Notes under the pieces: model-generated
What the model was told of the DNA's origin: nothing
Seen by the model: the letters and a program-made list of their open reading frames with translations, nothing else
Database searches by the model: none
Assembly: GCA_021372515.1 (NCBI GenBank)
Contig: JAJFUG010000015.1
Span: 1-34,999, forward strand
From: a bacterium
GTDB lineage: Bacteria > Gemmatimonadota > Glassbacteria > GWA2-58-10
DNA: 34,999 nucleotides
Direction: 5' to 3'
Program-made: the position numbers and the translations under genes
Shown here: piece by piece, positions 23,107-31,843 of the stretch
How positions within the stretch are numbered: the first letter of the stretch is position 1
Layout: each line of letters begins with the position of its first letter

Positions 23107-26100
23107 ATGAACAGGCATCTGCTTCTGATATTCGTCATTGCCGCTTTGCTGTCGGCTCTGGCAAGCGTGGCCCTCGGTGAGGTCAAGACCGAGTACACCG
23201 CCCAGGGCAACAACGTGGGGGCGATAATCGGCACCGGCTACGGCGGGCCTTTCTGGGGCCGGGCCCAGTTCCCGCGCGGCTCGGGTAATTTCTACGGCAC
23301 CCACGATGACTCCAAGTGGAACAAGGATTCCGATGACACCCGCATCAACTGGGGCGTCAGCATCGCCCGCGACCTGAACGGGGACGGCGTGTCGGACGAC
23401 ACGCTGTACAACAAGTACCGCGGGGCGCACATCTACGGCTGCAACAACAGCCTGGAGTCGTACGATCTGCTCTCCGGCCTTTACAACTCGGGCAACAATA
23501 TGTTCGAGGCGGCCTCCCGCGCCGAGGTCAACCGGGTCTATTCCTCGCTCGACCCCGAGGACCTGGCGGCCTGGCCGGCCGAGTTCCGCCAGGGCCGCAC
23601 CGCTGAGGGTGACCCGATCCTCATCGGCGCCGAAACGGTCTGCGTCCGCTTCGGGGACGCTTTCCACGAAGCCGGCGACGCCATGGGTGTGTCCATGGAA
23701 TACCGCTTCCACATGCTCAATTTCGGCGAGAGCAACAATATGGTTTACGGGCATGTGTTCATCCGCAACATGTCCGAGTACAACAAGTGGAACCCGCTCA
23801 AAAAGTACGCCGCCCAGATGCAGTCCACGCCGGACGGCCAGGTCTGGAAGGGCTGGCAGTACCATTTCGCCATGACCCGCATGCGCATCGGCGCCCGGGA
23901 TGAGGGCTGGATAATCAACTGCCCCTACAATATCCTGGGACAGGTGGACCGTGACAATGCCGAGGCCTCCTTCGCCGGCAACGTCCCGGCCATGATCGCG
24001 CAGATGGCGCTGCGCCTGCCCTCGTTCAGGGGCGAAACCATGGAGCTGACCAACGCCAACGCCATGGCCTGGAACTGCGAGTACGGTTACTGCGACGCCC
24101 CGGATGTGCTGGAGAACGGGCACGACGCCGGAGAGAGCTACCGCTACGGCCTGGGTGAGAAAGCCGGAGAGCTGTCGCACAAGAGCAACCTGGAAGGCCT
24201 GGTCAGCCCCTGGACCGGCCGTCAGGCCTGGGGCTACCCCGGAATAATGGACCCCGGCGACAGCCGCTACAACCAGTGGATGTGGGGTGACAGGCAGGCC
24301 GAGAACACCTACATGTTCTGGTCCGAGCTGCACGATTTCGCCCCGCGCGACAGCGCGAGCGCCGATTTCGTCCTCATGTTCGTCATGCCGCCGTCCGGCA
24401 CCTGGGCCATGCCCAGGGCCACGCTGGCCAATCTGGACGACCAGAACGTGCAGGCCCACTTCGCGCCCGTCCTGAGCAACGCCAACGTGGCCAGACTGGT
24501 CTACGACGGCGGCCTGATCGTGCCCGAGACCCCAGCCCCGCCCGCGCTGACCATCATCCCCGGAGACCGCCAGGTTGCAATCACCTGGAGCGACATCAAT
24601 TTCCAGACCCCGGACAAGTACTACTATTTCCTGCAGGCGCATCCCGAGCTGGACCCCAATCATCATTACAAAGAGTATGATATGGAGGGCTACCGGCTCT
24701 ACCGCAGCTTCGTCGGCCCGAGCGACACCCACTCCGAGCTGATATTCTCCTGCAGCAAGAGCAGCGACAACATCCAGTTCTACTACCTGGACAGCTACGA
24801 GAAAGACCAGCCGCTCTACCGCATGTGGAACGGCAAGAAGGTCTGGTACGCCCTGGTGCCGTTCGACAAGAACTACGACACTGTCACCGGCGCCGAGTTC
24901 AGCCTTCCCATTCCGACCAGCGGCAAGACCTGGAACCGTCCGGGCCAGAACCTCTACACCGTGATCCCGCGCAGTGATGCCAGCGATTTCAGGGCGGCCG
25001 AGGTCGATGGCCAGGTCCGGTTCATCGCCGCGGACGGCTCCACGCCCGAGAACGCGCGCAACGTAGTGCTCAGCGGCCCGGGCGACGGCAGTCTGACCGA
25101 CCCGCCGGTCGAGCTGGCCCCGCTGCCGTTCTACACGGTGGAATTCGTTCCGGTCAACAACGAGCGGCTCACCGCCGCCAAGACAGTTTACCTGACAGTC
25201 AAGGACCGCATTGTCTACGACCAGCAGTGTGATGGCAACATCATGGCCGTGGAGAACACGCTGTCCCTGATCGACGGCAGCTACGAGACCGCGTCCAAGA
25301 GCCTGTACGGCGGCGGAGCGGACCGCCCGGTGCTCAGCCTGGCCGGCCCGGTCGACAATGCCGGGATCAACTACAACTTCGATTTCACCTTCGACAGCAT
25401 GTCCAAGCGCGGTGTCTACACCGGCCTGTATTTCCACATCAACACGGGCGGCTACACGGGTGGCGCTGTACAGGTACTGACCGCCCGTGGTTGCGGCCCC
25501 GAGGCCCGTCCCGGCACCTCGCCCTCCAACTTGTACACCACCCGCGCCGGAAGATTCCAGGTGACCTGGAAAGACGCCGGCGGCGGCAACCTGACCGTGG
25601 AGGTCAAGGCCCTGTCCCGCGGTGCGGCCGCGGTGGACAAGGTGGATTACCCGGACGAGTGGGGCTGGGGTTTCCAGACCAAGGCCGGTTCCGGTGGTGA
25701 CCTGATCGGCAACCGTGGCACGTACTACGACGAGGCTTTCGGCAGCGGCGCTCTGCCCAAGAGCGAGCGCACGGTAAAGATGGCCTCCACTATCCCGGCG
25801 GACAACATCGAGCAGTTCGGCCTGTTCCTCAACGGCATCCTCTGGATCGCCAACAAGGATGGCGGCGACGGGATTACGATGCCGGCGGCCGGGACTGTCT
25901 GGATCATCGACAACGCCTACGGCTCCTGGGACGACGATATGAAAAAGTTCACCCAGGTCCCGGACATGGCGTTCCCGGGCGACAAGTGGGAGATCAAGAT
26001 CAAACCGTCCAGCCTGGACCCTACCAACGCAGACATGAGCCTGATCAGCGTGGTGCCGAACCCCTATCTGGCCTCCTCTATCCTCGACCTGTCGCCCGAC

Positions 26101-26412
26101 AGCCGCCGCATAGAGTTCGTCAACCTGCCCGACAAGTGCACGATCCGTATCTACACGTTGAACGGCAACCTGGTCAACATGCTCAACCACATCGGCGCCA
26201 ACCGTCAAGGCTGGGGCGACTACACCGACTGGGACCGTCTGAACGTCAACAACCAGCCTGCGGAGCTGACCGGCTACGACAACCACGGCGGGACCGAGGC
26301 CTGGAACCTGCGTAACCGTTTCGGCCAGACCGTGGCCAGCGGCCTGTATTTCTACGTTGTCACCGACTCGCGCGGAAAAAAGTTCACCGGGAAGTTCTAT
26401 GTGGTCATCTGA
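23107..26412 (+). CDS. Large secreted protein with FN3-like and C-terminal FlgD/Por-type domain
   Basis: The 1101-residue protein starts MNRHLLLIFVIAALLSAL and has a Sec signal to about residue 24. An N-terminal region of unknown fold includes a calcium-type DLNGDGVSDD loop (residues 89-98). A fibronectin-III-like segment begins near residue 478 (ALTIIPGDRQVAITWSD). The last 120 residues read VVPNPYLASS, IRIYTLNGNLVNML, and end with a GTEAWNLRNRFGQTVASG plus KKFTGKFYVV phrase. This is the FlgD-like/Por-type C-terminal domain used for type IX-style sorting in FCB bacteria. The start follows GGAG seven bases upstream. It lies 71 bases after the TonB receptor and 70 before a PorV-like barrel, so the three are likely one operon. 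It may be a surface-bound ligand-capture protein; no enzyme motif was seen. Confidence 0.8.
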   Translation: MNRHLLLIFVIAALLSALASVALGEVKTEYTAQGNNVGAIIGTGYGGPFWGRAQFPRGSGNFYGTHDDSKWNKDSDDTRINWGVSIARDLNGDGVSDDTLYNKYRGAHIYGCNNSLESYDLLSGLYNSGNNMFEAASRAEVNRVYSSLDPEDLAAWPAEFRQGRTAEGDPILIGAETVCVRFGDAFHEAGDAMGVSMEYRFHMLNFGESNNMVYGHVFIRNMSEYNKWNPLKKYAAQMQSTPDGQVWKGWQYHFAMTRMRIGARDEGWIINCPYNILGQVDRDNAEASFAGNVPAMIAQMALRLPSFRGETMELTNANAMAWNCEYGYCDAPDVLENGHDAGESYRYGLGEKAGELSHKSNLEGLVSPWTGRQAWGYPGIMDPGDSRYNQWMWGDRQAENTYMFWSELHDFAPRDSASADFVLMFVMPPSGTWAMPRATLANLDDQNVQAHFAPVLSNANVARLVYDGGLIVPETPAPPALTIIPGDRQVAITWSDINFQTPDKYYYFLQAHPELDPNHHYKEYDMEGYRLYRSFVGPSDTHSELIFSCSKSSDNIQFYYLDSYEKDQPLYRMWNGKKVWYALVPFDKNYDTVTGAEFSLPIPTSGKTWNRPGQNLYTVIPRSDASDFRAAEVDGQVRFIAADGSTPENARNVVLSGPGDGSLTDPPVELAPLPFYTVEFVPVNNERLTAAKTVYLTVKDRIVYDQQCDGNIMAVENTLSLIDGSYETASKSLYGGGADRPVLSLAGPVDNAGINYNFDFTFDSMSKRGVYTGLYFHINTGGYTGGAVQVLTARGCGPEARPGTSPSNLYTTRAGRFQVTWKDAGGGNLTVEVKALSRGAAAVDKVDYPDEWGWGFQTKAGSGGDLIGNRGTYYDEAFGSGALPKSERTVKMASTIPADNIEQFGLFLNGILWIANKDGGDGITMPAAGTVWIIDNAYGSWDDDMKKFTQVPDMAFPGDKWEIKIKPSSLDPTNADMSLISVVPNPYLASSILDLSPDSRRIEFVNLPDKCTIRIYTLNGNLVNMLNHIGANRQGWGDYTDWDRLNVNNQPAELTGYDNHGGTEAWNLRNRFGQTVASGLYFYVVTDSRGKKFTGKFYVVI

Positions 26413-26482
26413 CGGCGTCTCCCGACTCAGACAATCACATTCCCGGACGACTTTCTGGCTTGAAACACATTGGAGGCTCAAC

Positions 26483-27682
26483 ATGTTAAGGAAAGCGGTC
26501 TCATTCTCCTTAGCCACCGCTGCGAGTCTTCTGCTGCTAACGAGCGCGGCTCTGTTCGGCCAAGGGGTTATGCGGCAGGAATACAGCGGCCTGGACAAGT
26601 ATCCAGTCCAGGGACATCCCGAGTCGTCCTCGTTCGTGGGCGTGCGCGCCGCCGAGTTCCTGACTATCCCGGTCGGTTCGCGCGGGATTGCCATGGGCGG
26701 AGCGTACACGGCCATCTGCGAGGGCGTGTCGGCCATCTGGTGGAACCCGGCCGGCATCGGATTCCTGGAAAGCAAAGAGGTCATGGCCACGGTGGTGGAC
26801 TACACCCTCGACCTGACCTACACCTACGGCGCTATGGCCATGCCGGTGGCGGACGGCCGCGTGTCGGTGGGCGCCTTCTTCGGCTACCTGGATGTGCCGG
26901 AGATGAAGATCACCACGATCAACAGCCCGCTCGGCACAGGCCACACGTTCAACGCCTATGATTTCCAGATGGGCGGATCGCTGGCCTATCATTTCTCGGA
27001 CCGCTTTGTCGGCGGCCTGAGCCTGAAATACATCCACGAGGACGTGTTCAACAACATCGGCGGCAACGCTTTCGCCATCGATGCCGGCGGTATCTACCAC
27101 ACCGAGTTCATCGATCACGACATCAAGTTCGCCTTCGCCGTGCAGAACCTGGGCTCCAACATCACCATGCGCGGCTCCAACCTGATCGTGAGCCTGGCCC
27201 CGGAGGGCACCGGCGACGGATACAGCGATTTCTCCACCGACCGCAGCGCCATGAGCCGCCGGGCCTCGCGTGACGCCATGCGCATGACCCACACCTACCG
27301 GTTGCCCACCGCGGTGAAAATCGCCGCCGCCATGAACCTTTACACCAACGAGAAAGTCAACTGGCTGGTCTCGGGTGAGGTCTGGCGCAACAGCGACATC
27401 CCGATCAGCTATTCCACGGGCACCGAGATGAGCTACAATTTCAACCCGGTTATCTCGGCCGCCCTGCGTTTCGGCTGGCAGATACAGACCGATGAGTTCA
27501 CCGACAACACCGACCAGTACGGGTACGAGTACTACGGCGACGACCCGACGTTCCGCGGCCTGAGCATCGGCGGCGGCTTTGTCCGCAAAATCGGCGGGCG
27601 CACCCTGGCCTTCGATTACGCCTATCGCAACAAGGGTAACCTGTCGGCCGACAACTATTTCTCGCTGACTTTCGGGTTCTGA
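26483..27682 (+). CDS. PorV/PorQ-family outer-membrane beta-barrel protein
   Basis: The 399-residue protein has a Sec signal (MLRKAVSFSLATAASLLLLT, cleavage near FGQG) and is otherwise built of alternating strands of a FadL-like barrel. Landmarks are AAEFLTIPVGSRGIAMGGAY, SAIWWNPAGIGF, GSLAYHFSDRFVGGLSLKYI and an aromatic C-terminal strand ending FSLTFGF. The RGxAMGGAY...WNPAG signature is that of PorV/PorQ (UPF0164-like) proteins; PorV carries type IX cargo by its C-terminal signal. The start at 26483 has TTGGAGG upstream; the frame is open to 26357. It is preceded by a protein with a Por-type C-terminal domain and followed by a strong terminator at 27723. Cargo recognition is inferred from the pairing. 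Confidence 0.88.
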   Translation: MLRKAVSFSLATAASLLLLTSAALFGQGVMRQEYSGLDKYPVQGHPESSSFVGVRAAEFLTIPVGSRGIAMGGAYTAICEGVSAIWWNPAGIGFLESKEVMATVVDYTLDLTYTYGAMAMPVADGRVSVGAFFGYLDVPEMKITTINSPLGTGHTFNAYDFQMGGSLAYHFSDRFVGGLSLKYIHEDVFNNIGGNAFAIDAGGIYHTEFIDHDIKFAFAVQNLGSNITMRGSNLIVSLAPEGTGDGYSDFSTDRSAMSRRASRDAMRMTHTYRLPTAVKIAAAMNLYTNEKVNWLVSGEVWRNSDIPISYSTGTEMSYNFNPVISAALRFGWQIQTDEFTDNTDQYGYEYYGDDPTFRGLSIGGGFVRKIGGRTLAFDYAYRNKGNLSADNYFSLTFGF

Positions 27683-27722
27683 GCCGAAAACTTCTGCAAG
27701 CTATGTGCAGAACCTGCAACAC

Positions 27723-27765
27723 GCCCCTCCGGTCCGGATGCTCCGGTCCGGAGGGGCAATTTTTG
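27723..27765 (+). terminator. Terminator after the PorV-like gene
   Basis: Arms 27723-27738 and 27742-27757 pair over sixteen positions with one T/T mismatch around a three-base loop, followed by AATTTTTG. It closes the receptor operon 40 bases after the PorV-like stop. Confidence 0.9.
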
Positions 27766-27817
27766 ATTCGATTCCCGCCCTCCGGCATCCGACTCTGTTT
27801 CACTCCGCTGATACAGG

Positions 27818-27846
27818 TTGACACGGAAGCTGCATTGGAGGATAAT
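27818..27846 (+). promoter_or_regulatory. Promoter of the SSS symporter gene
   Basis: A perfect TTGACA (27818-27823), 17 bases and GATAAT (27841-27846) lie about 65 bases before the start codon. No TTGCATGC-type operator is seen here, so the symporter may escape the ROK-linked control. Confidence 0.75.
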
Positions 27847-27911
27847 ACTGCGTCTCCCGCTGTGGTGGACTGCGCCGGCCATAATCTCCGTTACGGACCT
27901 GGAAGGGTGAT

Positions 27912-29684
27912 ATGTCAGCTCTGGACTATCTGATAGTGATCGGGTATTTCGCTGTCATGCTCTTTATCGGCCTTAGGCACCAGAAAGTCGCATCTCTGGA
28001 TGTCCGGAGCTATTTCCTGGGGGGTAATAAAATACCCTGGTGGATCACGGCCATGAGCTCGAGCATGGCCTCGATCGACATCACCGGCACGATGGTCAAC
28101 GTGTCGCTGCTCTACTACATGGGGATACGCTCGTTCTGGTACAACATCTGGGTAGTGGGCGAGGTGGCCGCGATGCTCCACCTGGGACGCTGGATCAGAC
28201 GCTCGAAGGTGGTCACGGCGGCGGAATGGATGACCACGCGTTTCGGCTCCGGCTGGGCCGGCGAGTTGCCCCGGCTCACCATCGCCATCGTTTCGCTCGG
28301 CCTTCTGCTGGGCTACGTGGCCTACGCCTTTGTCGGGGTGGGCAAGTTCATCTCGGCCTTCGTCCCGGCCTTGAGCGCCGACCCCCTTACCAACGCCCGG
28401 CTCTGGGGAACGATAGTGATCTGCTTCACCGCGCTCTATGCGGTTCTGGGCGGACTTTTCAGCGTGGCCTACACCGACCTGATCCAGACTTTCATCCTCT
28501 TCCTCACCTCCATCTATATCGCCGTGACCGCTTTCCTCAAGGTCTCGCCCGATTTCATCGCCGCCCACACCCCCGCGGGCTGGAACATGGTGCGCCCCAC
28601 CACCCGGATCGACTATCTGCACGGGGTATCGCTGGCCGGGTACCCGGCCGGGGCTTTCGAGCTGTTCCTGCCCTGGCTGCTGATGTGGGGGTTCCAGACT
28701 CTGCTGGCGTTCTTTTCCGGCCCGGGCGTGGGACAGAGCATGCAGTTCATGCTCTCCACGGCCAGCGCCCGCGACACCTGCAAGCAAGGGGCGGGCTTCC
28801 ACCTGATGGCTTTCCCACGCTGGATTCTGGTGGCCGGGCTGGCCCTGCTGACCCTGACCCTGCAGGTGGACGTGACCGACACGGACATGCTGCTGCCCGA
28901 GATGATCAACCGTCTGCTGCCCTGGGGGGTCAAGGGGTTCGTGCTGGTGGGGTTCCTGGCGGCGTTCATGTCCACCTTTTCGATCAGCATCAACAACGGC
29001 ACCTCGTACATCATCCGCGACATCTACCTGCGCTACGTGCGGCCGGAGGCGGGACGGCGCGAGTTCCTGAACGTGACCTACCTCTCCTCCGTGGCTTTCG
29101 TCATCCTGGGAATCTGGCTGGGCGCCTCGATGCAGAGCGTGCTCGAGCTGGGGATCTGGGTCTATTCCGTGCTGGCGGGGAGCCTCCTGATACCGCTGAT
29201 CCTGCGCTGGTACTGGTGGCGTTTCAACGGCTGGGGCTTTTCGTTCGGTATGATCGCCGCGTTCGCCGTGGGAGTGGGGCAGAAAATCCTGCAGAACTGC
29301 ACCTCGGTCGCCTGGCCGGACTACGTGTTCTATTTCCTGATGATCGTCATCTCGGTGGTGGTCTCGGTGGCCGGCACCCTGCTTACCCCGGCCACGGACC
29401 GCGAAACCCTGCTCCAATTCTACCGCAGCATACAGCCCTGGGGCTTCTGGGGCCCGGTCCGCCGCGAGGTGGCGGCCAGGTGGCCCGGGTTCAGCGGCGA
29501 GAGGATGCTGGCTCTGGACCTGACCAACTGCCTGGTGGGCGCGGTGAGCCTTTTCTGTCTGAACCTGATGCCGTTCTATTTCATGCTCCACGACTGGAGC
29601 ATGTTCCTGCGGCTGCTGGCGGTGTTCCTCGTGACTGCGGCGGTGATGTACCGCACCTGGTACCGGACCCTGCCGCAGGATTGA
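27912..29684 (+). CDS. Sodium:solute symporter (SSS) family transporter
   Basis: The 590-residue inner-membrane protein has about thirteen hydrophobic segments of the SSS family. It begins LDYLIVIGYFAVMLFIGL, has the diagnostic YFLGGNKIPWW, then MSSSMASIDITGTMVNV in helix 2, AEWMTTRFG, YAVLGGLFSVAYTDLIQ, FFSGPGVGQSMQFMLS, and FLAAFMSTFSISINNGTSY. It should import a sugar or organic solute with sodium; the substrate is unknown. GGAAGGG five bases upstream fixes the start, and a near-consensus promoter lies at 27818-27846. It follows the TonB-receptor operon, so it is likely the inner-membrane partner of that outer-membrane uptake route. It converges with a leftward M50-like gene 27 bases later, with no terminator seen between. 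Confidence 0.94.
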   Translation: MSALDYLIVIGYFAVMLFIGLRHQKVASLDVRSYFLGGNKIPWWITAMSSSMASIDITGTMVNVSLLYYMGIRSFWYNIWVVGEVAAMLHLGRWIRRSKVVTAAEWMTTRFGSGWAGELPRLTIAIVSLGLLLGYVAYAFVGVGKFISAFVPALSADPLTNARLWGTIVICFTALYAVLGGLFSVAYTDLIQTFILFLTSIYIAVTAFLKVSPDFIAAHTPAGWNMVRPTTRIDYLHGVSLAGYPAGAFELFLPWLLMWGFQTLLAFFSGPGVGQSMQFMLSTASARDTCKQGAGFHLMAFPRWILVAGLALLTLTLQVDVTDTDMLLPEMINRLLPWGVKGFVLVGFLAAFMSTFSISINNGTSYIIRDIYLRYVRPEAGRREFLNVTYLSSVAFVILGIWLGASMQSVLELGIWVYSVLAGSLLIPLILRWYWWRFNGWGFSFGMIAAFAVGVGQKILQNCTSVAWPDYVFYFLMIVISVVVSVAGTLLTPATDRETLLQFYRSIQPWGFWGPVRREVAARWPGFSGERMLALDLTNCLVGAVSLFCLNLMPFYFMLHDWSMFLRLLAVFLVTAAVMYRTWYRTLPQD

Positions 29685-29711
29685 GACCTGATGCTCCCGA
29701 AGCCTGCGCCG

Positions 29712-30362
29712 TTACCGGCCTTCCCTACCCTGTTCCTCCCCGGGTTCCTCGAATCCCGCCGGCGCATTCACCGTGACAGGTGGAGCGGGGAAGAAACGGT
29801 CGAATAGCGCGTTGTTCAGGCTCTGCATGACAGCGGCCAGCGCCAGGCCGGCCAGCATCAGGCCGGCGGCCTTGATGACCGATGTCAGCCGCAGCGTGGA
29901 GCACCGGGCGTACAGCCAGGTGACTATGACCGCCAGGGTCAGGCCCAGCATAAACCAATCCATTGCATGGCCGTTCGGCGCCAGCCCCAGCGCGCTCTGC
30001 GCCTGTTGCCACTCCAGTCCGTCGTGCCCGCGCCCGGCCAGGAAGAATCGCACCGTGTAGAAAAACGGAGCGGCAGCAACGCCGGCCAGAACAGCGTCCG
30101 CCGCCACGACACTACGGTGGGCGCGCGCGTACCAGAGCAGCGTGCCGACCGTCGCCAGCACAGTGCAGGCCGGGCCGCCCAGGGCGATCCAGATCATCTG
30201 CTCCCACTCCACCTGTCCCTGCAGGATGTATTCTTTCAACGGCGTAGGAAAAACCGGGATACCCTGGACCCAGCCGGACACAGCGTGACCCAGCTCATGC
30301 AGATAGATGCTGCCGAGGAGGGCGACGGTATAAGCTGCGGCATTTGACACGACCGGCCTCAT
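29712..30362 (-). CDS. M50-like intramembrane metalloprotease-type protein
   Basis: The 216-residue membrane protein has H22-E23-L-G-H26 (IYLHELGHAVSGW) in its first hydrophobic segment, the HExxH zinc motif placed as in M50 proteases. Four to five further helices and a hydrophilic tail (GFEEPGEEQGREGR) follow. GGPACTVLATVG in the third segment resembles the small-residue second region of the family, but the canonical NPDG/xDG motif was not found. Activity is therefore uncertain. The start at 30362 is chosen because AAAGGA lies six bases before it; an upstream ATG at 30377 has no site. It is the last gene of a leftward permease operon, 49 bases after the preceding stop. It may be a membrane-protein factor for those transporters, or a dead relative. 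Confidence 0.75.
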   Translation of the reverse strand: MRPVVSNAAAYTVALLGSIYLHELGHAVSGWVQGIPVFPTPLKEYILQGQVEWEQMIWIALGGPACTVLATVGTLLWYARAHRSVVAADAVLAGVAAAPFFYTVRFFLAGRGHDGLEWQQAQSALGLAPNGHAMDWFMLGLTLAVIVTWLYARCSTLRLTSVIKAAGLMLAGLALAAVMQSLNNALFDRFFPAPPVTVNAPAGFEEPGEEQGREGR

Positions 30363-30411
30363 ACACCATCCTTTCATTCAAGTTATGCCCAAGCGTTTCA
30401 CGCAGCGGCCC

Positions 30412-31821
30412 TCACCTCACGTCACAGCGCAGGAACGCCACGTAGGCCCCGGCGAAAAACAGGGCCCCGAACAGGAACAGCAGGCCGGCCCAGGGTAGCA
30501 CCGCGCGCGCCAGGCCCAACAGGTCGCCGGGACTCTCCCGGAACTTGGGCAGACTGTTGAAATCGAGCGGGCCGGTCATTTTTCGTAATGCATCCTTATC
30601 ATTCCAGCCCCACCAGTCCAGCGGCTGGGGGTAGACATCCAGCAGGTAACGGCGCAGGCTCAGACGGTATTCCTGCATCTGATCCATGTATTTCTCGTAG
30701 TGCGCGATCCCGGAGCCGGCCAGGTTCTCCAGGCAGAGCGCGTAGCAGACATAGGGTGAAACCAGGGTCGCCTTGCGGGCCAGGACCACCTGACGGACCT
30801 GGCTGTTGTGATAGCCGGTCATCACCCCGTTCCAGGCGTCCCCCAGCGCCAGGGCCCGCCCCAGGGGCTCGCCCGGCGACCAGTGGCCGCTCATTCCGAC
30901 ATCTTTCAGCTCGGGGTGCTTTTCATGGTAAGAGTTGAGGGCCTGCTCCTCGGCCTCCCGGGCCTGCTGACTGGCCTGATCCGGCTGTTCCACATCGGTC
31001 AGACGGGTGGCGATATAGCCGCCGGAGCCGGGGATGACTATCACCAGCAGGGCCCAGCAGATAAGGCAGAGCACCAGGCTGGCCGCGGACTCCCGGGTGC
31101 GGGTCGAGATCAACAGCCCGAGCAGCAGGAATACCGCCACGTACACCAGGGACAGGGCCAGGGTCGCCCCGATCACCATCCAGTCGCGCAGGCTGAAAGC
31201 GAGCGCGCCGAACAGCCGGAGCAGGAGCAGGTGCACCAGCAGGCCCACGGCCAGGGCCCAGGCGATGGCGATGAAACCGCCCAGGAACTTGGCTGTCAGA
31301 AATGTTGTCCTCGACACGCTGTTCGACAGGCAGAGCCGCAGGGTGCCGCTTTCCCGCTCCCCGGATACGGAGTCGTAGACCATGACCAGGGCGAAAAAGC
31401 TCAGAACCAGTCCGATGATGAGCGACCAGTCGAGGGCCTGGCCGCTGGCCAGCAGGAAATTGGAGCGCACTTGTTTCGTGGGTCCGTAAACCCGGAACGC
31501 GGAGGGCCGGCAGGCGTTGGGCAGCTCCGGCTCTTTCCCGTCGGCGATGAAACCCAGATGGCCGGGCTGCATGAACACCCAGGCGCCCTGGAAATTGTAG
31601 CTGAAAACATGGAAAATGGCGCCATCCCAGGAAGCCTCTTCGGCGATCCTGGCCAGAGTCGCATTGTTGTTGCGCTCGAAATCGGCCGCCCGCTCACGGT
31701 ATTCCGGGATGTAAAACAAGGCGCTTACTGTCAGCAGCAGCGTGATCAGGGCGAACATCAGCATGAAGCGCAGGGTCTTCAGGTGATCGGTAAGCTCTTT
31801 CAGGACAAGATGGATCAGCAT
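30412..31821 (-). CDS. ABC-2 family permease paralogue C (DUF3526-like)
   Basis: The 469-residue inner-membrane protein has an N-terminal helix (LRFMLMFALITLLLTVSALF), an external domain, four helices from about residue 150, a second large external domain (residues 250-440) and a final helix ending FLRCDVR. The cytoplasmic phrase YDSVSGERESGTLRLCLSN after helix 2 is typical of ABC-2 permeases that contact their ATPase. The start at 31821 has AGAGG seven bases upstream. It follows paralogue B by 22 bases and precedes the M50-like gene. The ATPase is not in the window. Its substrate is unknown; relatives have been linked to export, lipoprotein or gliding machinery in FCB bacteria. Confidence 0.9.
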   Translation of the reverse strand: MLIHLVLKELTDHLKTLRFMLMFALITLLLTVSALFYIPEYRERAADFERNNNATLARIAEEASWDGAIFHVFSYNFQGAWVFMQPGHLGFIADGKEPELPNACRPSAFRVYGPTKQVRSNFLLASGQALDWSLIIGLVLSFFALVMVYDSVSGERESGTLRLCLSNSVSRTTFLTAKFLGGFIAIAWALAVGLLVHLLLLRLFGALAFSLRDWMVIGATLALSLVYVAVFLLLGLLISTRTRESAASLVLCLICWALLVIVIPGSGGYIATRLTDVEQPDQASQQAREAEEQALNSYHEKHPELKDVGMSGHWSPGEPLGRALALGDAWNGVMTGYHNSQVRQVVLARKATLVSPYVCYALCLENLAGSGIAHYEKYMDQMQEYRLSLRRYLLDVYPQPLDWWGWNDKDALRKMTGPLDFNSLPKFRESPGDLLGLARAVLPWAGLLFLFGALFFAGAYVAFLRCDVR

Positions 31822-31843
31822 GGCGACACCTCTATCAAAAGGC

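Noticed and set aside
22981-26790. 1269-codon open frame antisense to the secreted-protein gene
   Set aside because: It mirrors the codon phase of the GC-rich sense gene, is rich in Val/Gly/His/Arg repeats without domains, and the sense frame has a signal peptide, ribosome site and recognisable domains.
27915-29776. Two long frames (558 codons leftward, 578 codons rightward) overlapping the symporter
   Set aside because: Both are alternative frames of the SSS gene, with low-complexity composition and no start signals.
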